DNA of 64,000 nucleotides from the NCBI RefSeq assembly GCF_000335475.2, contig NZ_ANAH02000064.1, positions 558,001 to 622,000 of the forward strand. Reading direction: 5' to 3'. Of the stretch, positions 17,391-28,544 are shown one piece after another. A model generated the notes under the pieces. That model did no database searches and was not told where the DNA came from. It saw only the letters and a list, made by a program, of their open reading frames with translations. Every line of letters starts with the position of its first letter. Position 1 is the stretch's first letter. The DNA is from Cystobacter fuscus DSM 2262 (lineage in GTDB: Bacteria; Myxococcota; Myxococcia; Myxococcales; Myxococcaceae). The translations under genes and the position numbers were made by a program.

Positions 17391-17445
17391 CCAGCCGCAT
17401 CTGGTGTAACCCGGCCCGCGCGATTCTGATTCCTTCGCGTGTTCG

Positions 17446-18819
17446 ATGCCGGTCATGGGTGAAACGAGCCTCTTGTTTTCGCGGAACCTCGCGGGGTGCT
17501 ACCGCCAGCTCGGCCTGGAGGGAGGCTCGGTGCTGCTGGCCGTCTCGGGGGGCGCGGACTCGTGCGCCCTGCTGGTGGGAACGGCGCTCGTGCGTGAGGC
17601 GCTGTCGCTGCGGGTGGAGGTGGCCACGCTCGACCATGGCCTGCGGCCCGAGGCCCGGCGGGACACCGAAGCGGTCGTCCGGCTGGCGGCTCGATGGGGG
17701 CTGCCGTGTCATGTCCGCGAATTGGGTCTGCGGCCGGGTCCAGGGGTGGAGGAGCGGGCCCGGCACGCCCGCTACGCGGCGCTGGAGGCGTTGCGGCGCG
17801 AGCGGGGGTTGGGCACGGTGGCCACGGCGCACACGGCGACGGACCAGGCGGAGACACTGCTCATGCGGCTGGTACGAGGCACCGCCCTGCGCGGCGCCAT
17901 CGGCATCCACCGGGCGCGCGCCGCGCTCGTCCGTCCGCTCATCGAGCGCACGCGCGAAGAGGTGGAGGCGTTCCTGGCCGAGCAGGGCACGGGCTTCGTG
18001 CACGACAGCATGAACGAGGATCGGACCTTCCTCCGGGCGCGGCTGAGGCACGATCTGCTGCCCGCGCTCTCCGCGGCCGTGGGCTTCTGCGTGGTGCCGC
18101 ACCTGGCGGCCTTCACCCGCCTGGCGGCCGAGGACGAGGCGCTGCTCGCTCGCATGGCCGACGAGGCCTGGGGCCGGCTGCTGCTGCCGGATGGGAGTCT
18201 GGACGCGGTGGGCGTGCGCGCCCTGGAGCCCGCGCTGCGCCGCCGGGTGCTCGTCCGCCTGATGACTGGAGCGGGGGCGGAGGTGGATGGGCCCTCGCTC
18301 GCCCGGGTGCTGGACGCGGTGGGGGAGGGGGGGACGGTGACGCTGCGCGGAGGACACGTGCCAGGGGGCCTCCAGCTCATGGCCATGGGGGGACGCGTGC
18401 GCTGCGTGCGCCGGGAAGGGCCCGCGGACGAGGCCGCGGCCTGCCTGGTCCTGGAAGGAGAGGGGAGCCAGGGCCTCCAGCCCGGAACGCAATGGCACTT
18501 CGGGGTGGGGTCCGGGACACCGCCCCTGGGAGCGCTCGCCCTGTTCCTGCGGGAGGACACCCGGTGGCCGCTCACGGTGCGGACGCGCCGGGCCGGGGAT
18601 CGGGTGCGCGGTCCGGCCGGCTCCCGGAAGCTGCAGGACGTGCTGGTGGACGGCCGCGTTCCCCGCGAGCACCGGGACCGGGTGCCGGTCGTCACGGACG
18701 CCGGGGGGAGTGTGCTCTGGGTACCAGGGGTGTGGAATTCCCCGGACGCGGGCGCTGTACGGCTGTATCTCTGGGCGCTGCCTCCTGGCACGGGCAAGCC
18801 CGGGGGCTGTGCGTTATAG
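17446..18819 (+). CDS. tilS: tRNA(Ile)-lysidine synthase
   Basis: This 457-residue cytoplasmic protein has the PP-loop motif SGGADS near residue 35, the LDHGLRPE block, the TAHTATDQAETLLMRL block and PLIERTREEVEAFL, all standard for TilS N-terminal domains. A C-terminal TilS domain follows (LTVRTRRAGDRVRGPAGSR...VLVDGRVPRE). It converts C34 of the AUA-decoding tRNA-Ile to lysidine using ATP and lysine. Start ATG 17446 or 17455 are both possible; the difference is three residues. It precedes ftsH with a ~180-base gap, the arrangement seen in many bacteria. Confidence 0.9.
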   Translation: MPVMGETSLLFSRNLAGCYRQLGLEGGSVLLAVSGGADSCALLVGTALVREALSLRVEVATLDHGLRPEARRDTEAVVRLAARWGLPCHVRELGLRPGPGVEERARHARYAALEALRRERGLGTVATAHTATDQAETLLMRLVRGTALRGAIGIHRARAALVRPLIERTREEVEAFLAEQGTGFVHDSMNEDRTFLRARLRHDLLPALSAAVGFCVVPHLAAFTRLAAEDEALLARMADEAWGRLLLPDGSLDAVGVRALEPALRRRVLVRLMTGAGAEVDGPSLARVLDAVGEGGTVTLRGGHVPGGLQLMAMGGRVRCVRREGPADEAAACLVLEGEGSQGLQPGTQWHFGVGSGTPPLGALALFLREDTRWPLTVRTRRAGDRVRGPAGSRKLQDVLVDGRVPREHRDRVPVVTDAGGSVLWVPGVWNSPDAGAVRLYLWALPPGTGKPGGCAL

Positions 18820-19001
18820 AGTCGGACAATTCGGGGGCGTGCCAGAAGAGGAACCCCCAAAATAGTTGAGGCGTTTTTGTTGTTGCTGTTACCGTCAGAT
18901 ACACGGGCAATACGCCCGGTGTCGTGACAACCGGTCGGAAGTGTTGGGCTTTTCCGTCCGTGCCCACCACTGCTGCCGAGCACCGAAAGGGCTGCTGCCA
19001 C
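18820..19001 (+). other. tilS-ftsH spacer with two hairpins
   Basis: Two potential hairpins: GGGGG (18833-18837) with CCCCC (18854-18858), and an 8-bp stem with one bulged G at 18901-18922 (ACA-CGGGC / GCCCG-G-TGT, loop AATAC). A TTTTTG run lies between them (about 18873-18878). They may form a leader that moderates ftsH expression, or a weak terminator after tilS. No coding sequence seen. Confidence 0.35.
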
Positions 19002-20921
<1,920 letters not shown>

Positions 20922-20950
20922 GCCGCGGCCCTCCGCTCAGGTAGAACCCG

Positions 20951-20988
20951 GGCCCTCTCCACTCACGTGGGGAGGGCCTTCGTCTTTT
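20951..20988 (+). terminator. Strong intrinsic terminator after ftsH
   Basis: The 12-bp stem GGCCCTCTCCAC/GTGGGGAGGGCC (20951-20962 with 20967-20978, one G-U pair) has loop TCAC and is followed by TTCGTCTTTT. It sits 30 bases after the ftsH stop and argues against any folP start inside it. Confidence 0.85.
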
Positions 20989-21017
20989 CCGCACGTCCCG
21001 CCGGAGCCGCTCCGCCC

Positions 21018-22247
21018 ATGATTCGAGCCCGTCCCGTCCGCCTCGATCGCCCCGCCGACCTCGAGCCCGCCCTGCTGCGACTCGGGCTGTCCCCCTCCGC
21101 CCGCGAGGAGCTGCGCGAGAAGGTGCCCGCGCTGCACGTGCTGCTCACGGGGCTCGAACGCGAGCAGGGCCGCGTGCTCATGGAGCTCCTCGCCGACGCC
21201 ACCCACCCGGGGCGCGAGGACTACCCGGCGTGGGTCGCGGGAGATCCCCGCGCCCGGCCCGGCACGGGGCTGCTCTCCGGACGCAGGGAGCAGTTCGAGC
21301 GCGTGGTGGCCCGCGCCCGCGCGCGGCCGGAGCTGGCTGGACTCGCCGACGCCGTGGCGCGCCTGCTGGAGGCCACGCGGCCCCCGGCGCCGTTGACGCT
21401 CGGGGGGCGCACCTTCACCTTCGGCGCGCGCACCCACGTCATGGGCGTGGTGAACGTCACCCCGGACAGCTTCTCCGACGGAGGGCGCTACCTGCGCGCC
21501 GAGGATGCCGTGGCCCACGGGCTGCGGCTGGCCGAGGCGGGCGCGGACGTGCTGGACGTGGGGGCGGAGACCACGCGGCCCGGCTCCGCCCCCGTGCCCG
21601 CCGAGGAGCAGCTCGCCCGGCTGATGCCGGTCATCGAGGGGCTGCGCGCCCGCACGGACGTGCCGCTGTCCGTGGACACCACCCTGGCGGCGGTGGCGCG
21701 CGAGGCGCTGCGCGCGGGCGTGGTGCTCGTCAACGACATCAGTGGCTTCCGCTTCGATCCGGAGCTGCCCCGGGTGACGGCCGAGGCGGGCGCGGCCTGC
21801 TGCCTCATGCACATCCAGGGCGTCCCCGAGACCATGCAGCTCGCTCCCCACTACGAGGACGTGGTGGACGAGGTGCTCGACTTCCTGGAGGAGGGCGTGG
21901 CGCGGGCCGTGGCGGCGGGCATTCCGCGCGAGCGCGTGCTGGTGGACCCCGGCATCGGCTTTGGCAAGACGTTGGGGCACAACCTCTTCCTGCTCAGGCG
22001 CCTGGGAGAGCTGCGCGTGCTGGGCCTGCCCGTGCTGGTGGGCACCAGCCGCAAGAGCTTCCTGGGAAAGCTGGCGGGAGGCCGTCCGGTGGATCAGCGG
22101 CTGGCGGCGACCCTGGGCTCGGTGGCCGCCGTGGCCGCGGCGGGAGACGCGGACTTCGTCCGGGTTCACGACGTCACCGAGGCGCGGGATGCCCTCGCCG
22201 TGGTGGACGCCCTGCGTGGAGCGCTGGACGGCGGCTCGCTCTACTAG
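21018..22247 (+). CDS. folP: Dihydropteroate synthase with N-terminal extension
   Basis: 409 residues from ATG 21018; the longer in-frame start at 20967 lies within the ftsH terminator and is rejected. The TIM-barrel DHPS domain begins near residue 140 (VMGVVNVTPDSFSDGG) and contains DVGAETTRPGS, DISGF, the DPGIGFGKT block and GTSRKSFLG. It condenses the pterin pyrophosphate with p-aminobenzoate in folate synthesis. The first ~135 residues (helical, Leu/Arg-rich) are absent from the ~280-residue E. coli enzyme and may be an extra domain typical of this lineage. A ~200-base gap separates it from glmM, a neighbour seen in many bacteria. Confidence 0.92.
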   Translation: MIRARPVRLDRPADLEPALLRLGLSPSAREELREKVPALHVLLTGLEREQGRVLMELLADATHPGREDYPAWVAGDPRARPGTGLLSGRREQFERVVARARARPELAGLADAVARLLEATRPPAPLTLGGRTFTFGARTHVMGVVNVTPDSFSDGGRYLRAEDAVAHGLRLAEAGADVLDVGAETTRPGSAPVPAEEQLARLMPVIEGLRARTDVPLSVDTTLAAVAREALRAGVVLVNDISGFRFDPELPRVTAEAGAACCLMHIQGVPETMQLAPHYEDVVDEVLDFLEEGVARAVAAGIPRERVLVDPGIGFGKTLGHNLFLLRRLGELRVLGLPVLVGTSRKSFLGKLAGGRPVDQRLAATLGSVAAVAAAGDADFVRVHDVTEARDALAVVDALRGALDGGSLY

Positions 22248-22450
22248 AGGGCGATGCAGGCCCACCATGAACGCGAAGGTGCGACCCGTACCGACCGCCC
22301 TGGAGTGCCAGTCCATGTTGTGAAGTCGCACGCTTGTCCAGGGAACTTCCACTCCCTAGCTTCGGGCTCTGTGGAGGGCACGCTATAAGCCCTCTGGCGT
22401 GGGCGGTCCGGCCCGCGTGGCCGGCCAGGGAAAGGTGGAGCGGTAATTTT

Positions 22451-23845
22451 ATGGCGTACAGGATGAACATGCCCCCGAACGAAGAGAGGGCGTCGCAGCG
22501 GCTGTTCGGCACGGATGGAGTGCGGGGTGTGGCCAACGTCTACCCGATGACGGCGGAGGTCGCGATGCAGCTGGGCCGCGCGCTGGCCCACCTCATCCGC
22601 AATGGACCTCACCGCCACCGCGTCATCATCGGCAAGGACACGCGCCTGTCGGGCTACATGCTGGAGCAGGCGCTCGCCGCGGGGCTCATCTCCATGGGCG
22701 TGGACGTGGACCTGGTGGGTCCGCTGCCCACGCCGGGCATCGCCAACCTCACCACGTCCATGCGGGCCGACGCGGGCGCCGTCATCTCCGCCTCCCACAA
22801 CCCGTACCAGGACAACGGCATCAAGTTCTTCTGGCGCGACGGCTTCAAGCTGCCGGACGAGACCGAGGCGAAGATCGAGGAGCTGGTGGCCAGCGGCGCC
22901 ATCGACTCCATCCGCCCCACGGCGACCAAGATTGGCCGGGCCTTCCGCCTGGAGGACGCGCGCGGCCGCTACATCGTCTTCCTCAAGACGACCTTCCCGC
23001 GCGAGTTGACGCTCGAGGGGCTCACCGTGGTCGTCGATTGCGCCAACGGCGCCGCCTACAAGACGGCCCCCGCGGTGCTCGAGGAGCTGGGCGCCAAGGT
23101 CATCACCCTGGGTGTGCAGCCGGACGGCAAGAACATCAACCACAAGTGCGGCGCGCTCCACCCGGAGAACCTCGCCAAGTGCGTGGTGAAGAACGGGGCG
23201 AACCTGGGCATCGCGCTGGACGGCGACGCCGACCGCCTCATCGTCGTGGACGAGAAGGGCCAGGTCGTGGATGGCGACGCCATCATGGCCATCTGCACCG
23301 GCGAGCTCGTCACGCGCAAGGAGCTCAAGAAGAAGACGCTCGTGGCCACGGTGATGAGCAACATCGGCCTGGAGCGCGCGGTGGCCAACTACGGCGTCAA
23401 GGTGGTGCGCACCAAGGTGGGTGACCGCTACGTCGTCGAGGAGATGCGCAAGAACGGCTACAACCTGGGTGGCGAGCAGAGCGGCCACCTCATCTTCTCC
23501 GACCACACCACCACGGGCGACGGCACCCTCGCGGCGCTCCAGTTGCTCGCGGTGATGTGCCGGCAGCAGAAGCCCGTGAGCGAGCTGGCCTCCATCTTCC
23601 AGCCCGTGCCCCAGACGCTGCTCAACGTGGTCGTCAAGAACAAGCGCGAGCTGGGCGAGCTGCCCACGGTGATGCGCGCCATCCAGGACGTGGAGAAGAA
23701 GCTGGGCAAGGACGGTCGCGTGCTGGTGCGCTTCTCCGGCACCGAGCCCAAGGCCCGCGTCCTCATCGAGGGCACGGACGCCGCCCGCAACGAGCAGTAC
23801 GCGCAGCAGATCGCCCAGGAGCTGTCCGCGGCGCTCAACGGTTGA
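22451..23845 (+). CDS. glmM: Phosphoglucosamine mutase
   Basis: 464 residues. Family blocks: LFGTDGVRG at the N-terminus, the active-site phosphoserine loop [17 protein letters not shown] (~110), the metal loop LDGDADR (~258), GEQSGH, and the phosphate-binding [11 protein letters not shown] near the C-terminus. It converts glucosamine-6-phosphate to glucosamine-1-phosphate for UDP-GlcNAc, needed for peptidoglycan and LPS. ATG 22451 is chosen with an AGGTGGAG site about 10 bases upstream; ATG 22463 would start at MNMPP and is also possible. Position behind folP matches the folP-glmM pairing known in many proteobacteria. Confidence 0.95.
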   Translation: MAYRMNMPPNEERASQRLFGTDGVRGVANVYPMTAEVAMQLGRALAHLIRNGPHRHRVIIGKDTRLSGYMLEQALAAGLISMGVDVDLVGPLPTPGIANLTTSMRADAGAVISASHNPYQDNGIKFFWRDGFKLPDETEAKIEELVASGAIDSIRPTATKIGRAFRLEDARGRYIVFLKTTFPRELTLEGLTVVVDCANGAAYKTAPAVLEELGAKVITLGVQPDGKNINHKCGALHPENLAKCVVKNGANLGIALDGDADRLIVVDEKGQVVDGDAIMAICTGELVTRKELKKKTLVATVMSNIGLERAVANYGVKVVRTKVGDRYVVEEMRKNGYNLGGEQSGHLIFSDHTTTGDGTLAALQLLAVMCRQQKPVSELASIFQPVPQTLLNVVVKNKRELGELPTVMRAIQDVEKKLGKDGRVLVRFSGTEPKARVLIEGTDAARNEQYAQQIAQELSAALNG

Positions 23846-23881
23846 CATCCAGTCCCAGGCCGCGAATAGAAGGGCGCGCGC

Positions 23882-23913
23882 CCGGGCGGAAGCGGTGTAG
23901 GACTTCCGCCCGG
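23882..23913 (+). terminator. Hairpin between glmM and pdxJ
   Basis: Perfect 11-bp stem CCGGGCGGAAG/CTTCCGCCCGG (23882-23892 with 23903-23913), loop of 10. A second small hairpin CCCTC/GAGGG (23918-23930) follows just before the pdxJ ribosome site. There is no T-tract; it may be a partial terminator or a leader structure for pdxJ. Confidence 0.45.
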
Positions 23914-23941
23914 TGTGCCCTCGTGAGGGAGAGCGGCCGAA

Positions 23942-24667
23942 ATGGGACAGCGACTGGGTGTGAATGTGGACCACGTGGCGACGCTGCGGCAGGCGCGTCG
24001 CGTGTCGTATCCGGATCCGGTGACGGCCGCCGCCCTGGCCGAGCTGGCCGGCGCCGGGCAGATCACCATCCACCTGCGTGAGGACCGCCGCCACATCCAG
24101 GAGCGCGACCTGCGCATCCTGCGCGAGACGGTGCAGACGCTGCTCAACCTGGAGATGGCGGCCACCCAGGACATGGTGAAGATCGCCTACGAGCACAAGC
24201 CGGACGTGGTGACGCTCGTGCCCGAGCGGCGCGAGGAGCTCACCACCGAGGGCGGTCTGGAGGTCAACGGCCAGAAGGACGCGCTCGCCAAAACCATCAA
24301 GAACCTCAAGGACGGGGAGATCACCGTCTCGCTGTTCATCGATCCGGACCTGGATCAGGTGCGCGCCTCCCACAAGGTGAACGCGGACCGGATTGAGCTG
24401 CACACCGGGCGCTACTGCGAGGCGCGCAACGAGCGCGAGCGCGAGCGCGAGTTCAGCCGCATCGTGGACGCGGCCAAGGCGGGCGCGCGGCTGGGCATGG
24501 GCGTGGCCGCGGGCCATGGGCTCAACTACGACAACGTGCGCCCCATCGCGCGCATCCAGGAGATCGACGAGCTGAACATCGGCCATGCCATCGTCGCGCG
24601 CGCCGTGCTCGTGGGCTTCGAGCGCGCGGTGCGCGAGATGCTCGAGCTGATGCGCAACCCGGGCTAG
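23942..24667 (+). CDS. pdxJ: Pyridoxine 5'-phosphate synthase
   Basis: This 241-residue TIM-barrel enzyme opens with [15 protein letters not shown] (substrate-binding Asp-His), has [30 protein letters not shown], and ends with [21 protein letters not shown], all standard for PdxJ. It condenses deoxyxylulose-5-phosphate with 3-amino-2-oxopropyl phosphate to pyridoxine phosphate (DXP-dependent vitamin B6 route). It is followed at 14 bases by acpS, the classical pdxJ-acpS pairing, and heads the operon pdxJ-acpS-nnr-tsaE. Confidence 0.96.
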   Translation: MGQRLGVNVDHVATLRQARRVSYPDPVTAAALAELAGAGQITIHLREDRRHIQERDLRILRETVQTLLNLEMAATQDMVKIAYEHKPDVVTLVPERREELTTEGGLEVNGQKDALAKTIKNLKDGEITVSLFIDPDLDQVRASHKVNADRIELHTGRYCEARNEREREREFSRIVDAAKAGARLGMGVAAGHGLNYDNVRPIARIQEIDELNIGHAIVARAVLVGFERAVREMLELMRNPG

Positions 24668-24681
24668 GGCGAGCGCGCGCC

Positions 24682-25059
24682 ATGGCGATCATCGGCCTGG
24701 GGTTGGACATCTGCTCGGTGGAGCGCATCCAGCGCATCCTGGATGGGGCCCGCGCCGAGCGCTTCCTCGAGCGCGTGTACACGCCGGCCGAGCGCGAGCT
24801 GTGCAACGCGCGCTCGGACAAGGCGAGCGCCTACGCGGCGCGCTTCGCCGCCAAGGAAGCGCTCATCAAGGCCCTGGGCGCGCCCAAGGGCCTCACCTGG
24901 CACGACATGGAAGTGGTGCGCGCGGGAGGCCCGCCGGGCTTCCGCCTGTCGGGCGTGGCGCGCGTGGAGATGGAGAAGCGGCGCGCGGAGGCCTTCCTCG
25001 CGCTCACCCATGACGCGGGCGTCGCCGCCGCCACCGTGGTCCTGCAAGAGAGGAGCTGA
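24682..25059 (+). CDS. acpS: Holo-[acyl-carrier-protein] synthase
   Basis: 125 residues, the normal length. Motifs: GLGLDICSVERI near the N-terminus (metal-binding Asp) and RFAAKEALIKALG (about residue 55). It transfers phosphopantetheine from CoA to acyl-carrier proteins for fatty-acid synthesis and, in polyketide-rich myxobacteria, possibly other carriers. Second gene of the pdxJ operon; the next gene starts 5 bases after its stop. Confidence 0.95.
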   Translation: MAIIGLGLDICSVERIQRILDGARAERFLERVYTPAERELCNARSDKASAYAARFAAKEALIKALGAPKGLTWHDMEVVRAGGPPGFRLSGVARVEMEKRRAEAFLALTHDAGVAAATVVLQERS

Positions 25060-25064
25060 ACGTC

Positions 25065-26597
25065 ATGCGCCGTGTCCTCACCGCTGATCGGATGCGCGCG
25101 GCCGACCGCGCCGCCGGAGACCACTTCGGCATGCCGTCCCCGTTGTTGATGGAGAACGCCGGACGGGAGCTGGCGGAGGTGGCCCGGGCGCTGGGCGCTC
25201 CGGGCGGGCGCTTCCTCGTCGTGTGCGGACCCGGCAACAATGGGGGCGATGGGCTCGTGGTGGCGCGCCTGCTCCATGCCTGGGGCCGGCGGGTGACGCT
25301 GGTGCTCGTGGGGCCCCGGGACAAGCTCACGCCGGACTCCCAGCGCAACCTGCTCGCCCTGGGGCCCTCGGGCCTCGAGCCCCAGTCGCTCGGGGAGGTG
25401 GAGGAGCCGCGGGTGGGGGACGTGGTGGTGGACGCCATCTTCGGCACCGGGCTCACCCGGCCTCCCAGCGGGGAGTTCGCCAAGGCGATCGAGTACGTGC
25501 GCCGCTGGCGCGCGGCGGGGGCGAAGGTGGTGGCCGCGGACGTGCCCTCGGGGCTGCACTCGGACACCGGGGTGCCCTTCGATCCGTGCGTGGAGGCGGA
25601 CGCCACCGTCACCTTCGGCTTCCTCAAGCAGGGGCAGGTGCTGGAGCCCGGCGCCACGCTGTGCGGCGAGGTGCGGTGCGTGGACATCGGCATCCCCGCC
25701 GAGGCCGTCGTGGCCCACGCGGGCGCGGAGGTCTTCCTCGTCGAGGAGGCGGATGCCCGGGGGGCGATCGCCCCGCGCCGCTCGGACACCCACAAGGGCA
25801 CCTACGGGCACGTGCTGGTGGTGGCCGGCAGCCTGGGCAAGTCCGGAGCGGCGGCCCTGAGCGCGTTGAGCGCCCTGCGCGCCGGAGCGGGACTCGTCAC
25901 CGTGGCCACGCGCGCCCAGGTGGTGGAGTCGGTGCTCGGCCATGCCCCCGAGGTGATGGGCTGGCCCCTGGAGGATCGTGGTCCCCTGGGGCGGGCGGAC
26001 CTGGAGTCCCTGCTCGCCGCGGCGGATCAGAAGGACGCGCTCGTGGTGGGCCCTGGCATCCCCCGGGGAGAGGAGACGACGGCGCTGCTCGGCGAGCTGC
26101 TCGAGCGCGTGGAGGTGCCCGTGGTGCTGGACGCGGACGCGCTCAACGCCGTCTCCACGGACCTGGGCGTGCTGCGCCGGGCGAAGGGGCCCGTGGTGCT
26201 CACGCCCCACCCGGGCGAGATGTCGCGGCTGTCCGGCCTGCCCACGAAGCAGCTGCAGAAGGAGCGGGTGAAGGTGGCGCGGGACTTCGCGCGCACGCAT
26301 GGGGTGACGCTCGTGCTCAAGGGGGCGCGCACGCTCATCGCCCACGCGGATGGCACCGTGTACGTCAACCCCACGGGCAACCCGGGCATGGCCACCGGCG
26401 GCACGGGGGACGTGCTCAGCGGGGTGCTGGGCGCGCTGCTCGCGCAGGGCCTGAAGCTCCCCGAGGCCGCCTGGACGGCCGTGTACGCGCACGGGCTGGC
26501 GGGAGATCTCGCCGCCGGGCGGCGGGGCCGGCTGGGCCTCATCGCCTCGGACGTGGTGAAGGGACTGTGCTCGGTGTGGACGCGGTGGGAGCGATGA
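25065..26597 (+). CDS. nnr: Bifunctional NAD(P)H-hydrate epimerase/dehydratase
   Basis: This 510-residue protein is a fusion. The N-terminal YjeF_N epimerase (~1-215) has MRAADRAAGDHFGMPSPLLMENAGR and the GPGNNGGDGLV loop. The C-terminal ribokinase-like dehydratase (~225-505) has the KGTYGHVLVVAGS start and the NPTGNPGMATGGTGDVL loop. Together they repair hydrated NADH and NADPH. The stop overlaps the next start (ATGA), so tsaE is translationally coupled, as in E. coli where yjeF precedes tsaE. Confidence 0.95.
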   Translation: MRRVLTADRMRAADRAAGDHFGMPSPLLMENAGRELAEVARALGAPGGRFLVVCGPGNNGGDGLVVARLLHAWGRRVTLVLVGPRDKLTPDSQRNLLALGPSGLEPQSLGEVEEPRVGDVVVDAIFGTGLTRPPSGEFAKAIEYVRRWRAAGAKVVAADVPSGLHSDTGVPFDPCVEADATVTFGFLKQGQVLEPGATLCGEVRCVDIGIPAEAVVAHAGAEVFLVEEADARGAIAPRRSDTHKGTYGHVLVVAGSLGKSGAAALSALSALRAGAGLVTVATRAQVVESVLGHAPEVMGWPLEDRGPLGRADLESLLAAADQKDALVVGPGIPRGEETTALLGELLERVEVPVVLDADALNAVSTDLGVLRRAKGPVVLTPHPGEMSRLSGLPTKQLQKERVKVARDFARTHGVTLVLKGARTLIAHADGTVYVNPTGNPGMATGGTGDVLSGVLGALLAQGLKLPEAAWTAVYAHGLAGDLAAGRRGRLGLIASDVVKGLCSVWTRWER

Positions 26598-27079
26598 GCA
26601 CGCCCACGCTGAGCCACACGGTACGCTCGGGCTCGCCCGAGGAAACCCACGGCCTGGGCGTGCGGCTCGGGCGGTTGCTCCAGCCGGGAGACTTCGTGGG
26701 GCTGGTGGGCGAGCTGGGCGCGGGCAAGACGCACCTGGTGCGCGGCGTGGCCGAGGGCGCCGGGGTGGAGCGCTCGCAGGTGGCCAGCCCCACCTTCGCC
26801 ATCGTCTACCCCTACCAGGGGCGCCTGACGCTCTACCACGCGGACCTCTACCGGCTGGCCGACTACGACGAGCTGTACGCCACGGGCTTCCTGGACATGG
26901 TGGGCGGCGACGGCGCGCTGCTGGTGGAGTGGTTGGATCGCATCCCCGAGGCCGCGCCGCGCGAGTACCTGCGGCTCACCCTGCGCGAGGTGGGCGAGGA
27001 GTCCCGGGAGCTGGTGGCCGAGGCCTGGGGCGCGCGGCCCGCCGGACTGCTGAAGGACTGGTTGCTGGCCGAGCGCTGA
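26594..27079 (+). CDS. tsaE: tRNA threonylcarbamoyladenosine biosynthesis ATPase TsaE
   Basis: 161 residues. Walker A GELGAGKTHLVRG near residue 37, then VASPTFAIV, LYHADLYRL and LLVEWLDRIPE. It is the ATPase partner of TsaB/TsaD in forming t6A37 of ANN-decoding tRNAs. It overlaps nnr by 4 bases. Last gene of the operon; no clear terminator follows in the ~95 bases before the next gene. Confidence 0.93.
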   Translation: MSTPTLSHTVRSGSPEETHGLGVRLGRLLQPGDFVGLVGELGAGKTHLVRGVAEGAGVERSQVASPTFAIVYPYQGRLTLYHADLYRLADYDELYATGFLDMVGGDGALLVEWLDRIPEAAPREYLRLTLREVGEESRELVAEAWGARPAGLLKDWLLAER

Positions 27080-27175
27080 GCGGGCCACACGGGCGGCGTC
27101 CAGCGGTGCGTGCAGCGAACAACAGATGAGTGGGCCATGCGCTCCGGAGCGGGGGGGTTGGCATATCCTGCGCCC

Positions 27176-27610
27176 ATGAGCCCCTCCCACCCCATGAAGT
27201 GGTTCCTGCTCATCCCACTCGCCAGTGTGGTGCTGGTGGGGTGTGGCGCCATCGAGCCTCCGCCTCTGGAGTACCCCCACGCCACCGTCATCTTCGACGT
27301 GACGGTCCCCGAGGGGACACCGGCCGACGCCGTCATCACCGTCCTGGGCTCGCATGCCTCGCTCGGCGGGAACGTGGCCCCGGGCTTCTACCTGCGCCGC
27401 CAGGCCAACGGGCACTACACGGGGATGGTGCGCCTCCCGGTGGACGCGGAGGTCTCCTACACGCTCTGGCGGGAGGACGTCTGGACGCCGGAATTGTCCT
27501 CGGAAGGCAGTCCCATGCCACCTCGTTCCTTCCACGTGGCCGGGGACATGACGGTGAGCGCCCAGGTGGCCCACTGGGGGGAACCGCTCCAGGGCCCCCC
27601 GTCACCCTAG
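27176..27610 (+). CDS. Lipoprotein with CBM20-like (starch-binding) domain
   Basis: 144 residues from ATG 27176 (ATG 27194 is also possible). The signal peptide ends in a good lipobox (LVGC). The mature part resembles a CBM20/starch-binding E-set domain: an opening VTVPEGTP strand, the VLGSHASLGGN...PGF segment, LPVDAEVSYTLWRED, and a closing PPRSFHVAGDMTVSAQVAHW strand. In CBM20 proteins this fold binds alpha-glucans; conservation of the aromatic binding residues cannot be judged here. As a lone lipid-anchored module it may tether or sense glucans at the surface. Family call moderate. Confidence 0.65.
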   Translation: MSPSHPMKWFLLIPLASVVLVGCGAIEPPPLEYPHATVIFDVTVPEGTPADAVITVLGSHASLGGNVAPGFYLRRQANGHYTGMVRLPVDAEVSYTLWREDVWTPELSSEGSPMPPRSFHVAGDMTVSAQVAHWGEPLQGPPSP

Positions 27611-27632
27611 GGAGCGCCTCGGCGCCCGGGGT

Positions 27633-28472
27633 TCAGTGCCGCGGGTCCAGGTCCCGCACCTTCCACTGGTGGAACACGAGGCCGCTGTCCACGCCGATGA
27701 CGCTGTCCTCCGCCACCTCGTGCCAGTGGTCCTCGCCCGACAACCGCTCACTGGCGAGCACGAACTGCTCCAGCCGATCCCCCGGCTTGGGCGCCCCCAC
27801 GTACTCGCGGTGGGGGCAGCGGCCCGTCTCGGGGGCGGTGTCCGACAGGAAGAGCGAGCGGTTGCGCCGCGTGGCCAACATCACGTCCCCGTTGGTCAGC
27901 AGGAAGTTCATGGACGAGCCGTCCTGCCCGGGCTCATCCGTGATGCCCGACACCAGGCTCATCGTCTCCGCCAGCGCCCGGGCCACCTTCTCCACGCACG
28001 CCGGGGACTCGAAGTCCTGCCCCTGCTCGGCCAGGCGGGTGAGGAAGAGGTAGAAGCAGCGCTCGGTGTCCGTGGCGCCCTGGATGAGGGCGAGCAGATC
28101 CTCGCGGATGAGCGCCTCCACGGCCGCCTGGTGCCGGGCGAAGTTCCTCACCGTGCCGTTGTGCACGAAGCACCACCGGCCATGGGTGAAGGGGTGGGCG
28201 TTGCGCCTCTCCACCTGGCCCACGGACGCCAGGCGGATGTGCGCGACCACCGTACGCGAAGACACCCGGCTGCTGACCCGCTCGAAGTCCGGGTCGCAGT
28301 GCGCCGGACCGAGTCCGTGCGCGACGGATGGATTGTCTCCCGCTTCATAGGCGGCGATACCCCATCCATCCTTGTGCTCCCGCGACTGACGCAGGAGGGA
28401 ATTCTTCTCCGTGACCAGGGAAGGATGAACGGCGGCGGGAATGGCGGATCGAAAACCGAAGAGGCGGCACAT
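27633..28472 (-). CDS. Class II glutamine amidotransferase
   Basis: This 279-residue protein starts MCRLFGF, giving Cys2 as N-terminal nucleophile. Further family blocks: HKDGWGIAAYE, VAHIRLASVG, HPFTHGRWCFVHNG, and DTERCFYLFL. It belongs to the stand-alone GATase_4/YafJ type, which hydrolyses glutamine; no synthase domain is attached, so the acceptor is unknown. It is convergent with the CBM20-like lipoprotein gene, with a 22-base gap. Confidence 0.9.
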   Translation of the reverse strand: MCRLFGFRSAIPAAVHPSLVTEKNSLLRQSREHKDGWGIAAYEAGDNPSVAHGLGPAHCDPDFERVSSRVSSRTVVAHIRLASVGQVERRNAHPFTHGRWCFVHNGTVRNFARHQAAVEALIREDLLALIQGATDTERCFYLFLTRLAEQGQDFESPACVEKVARALAETMSLVSGITDEPGQDGSSMNFLLTNGDVMLATRRNRSLFLSDTAPETGRCPHREYVGAPKPGDRLEQFVLASERLSGEDHWHEVAEDSVIGVDSGLVFHQWKVRDLDPRH

Positions 28473-28544
28473 AGGCTTGCTTGTTTGATACTAACGGCCG
28501 GCCCAGGGTGGAAGTTCCCTCGAAGGCCACTTGTGCAACCAGAA

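Noticed and set aside
17096-17429. Short plus-strand frames upstream of tilS
   Set aside because: They run through the perfect 14-bp terminator hairpin and other stems; composition is not protein-like, and RNA structure explains the region better.
20967-21017. Upstream in-frame start for folP
   Set aside because: It lies inside the ftsH terminator, so it would not be on a folP transcript in translatable form.
22267-22323. 18-codon frame [18 protein letters not shown] between folP and glmM
   Set aside because: No ribosome site and no conserved feature; likely chance.
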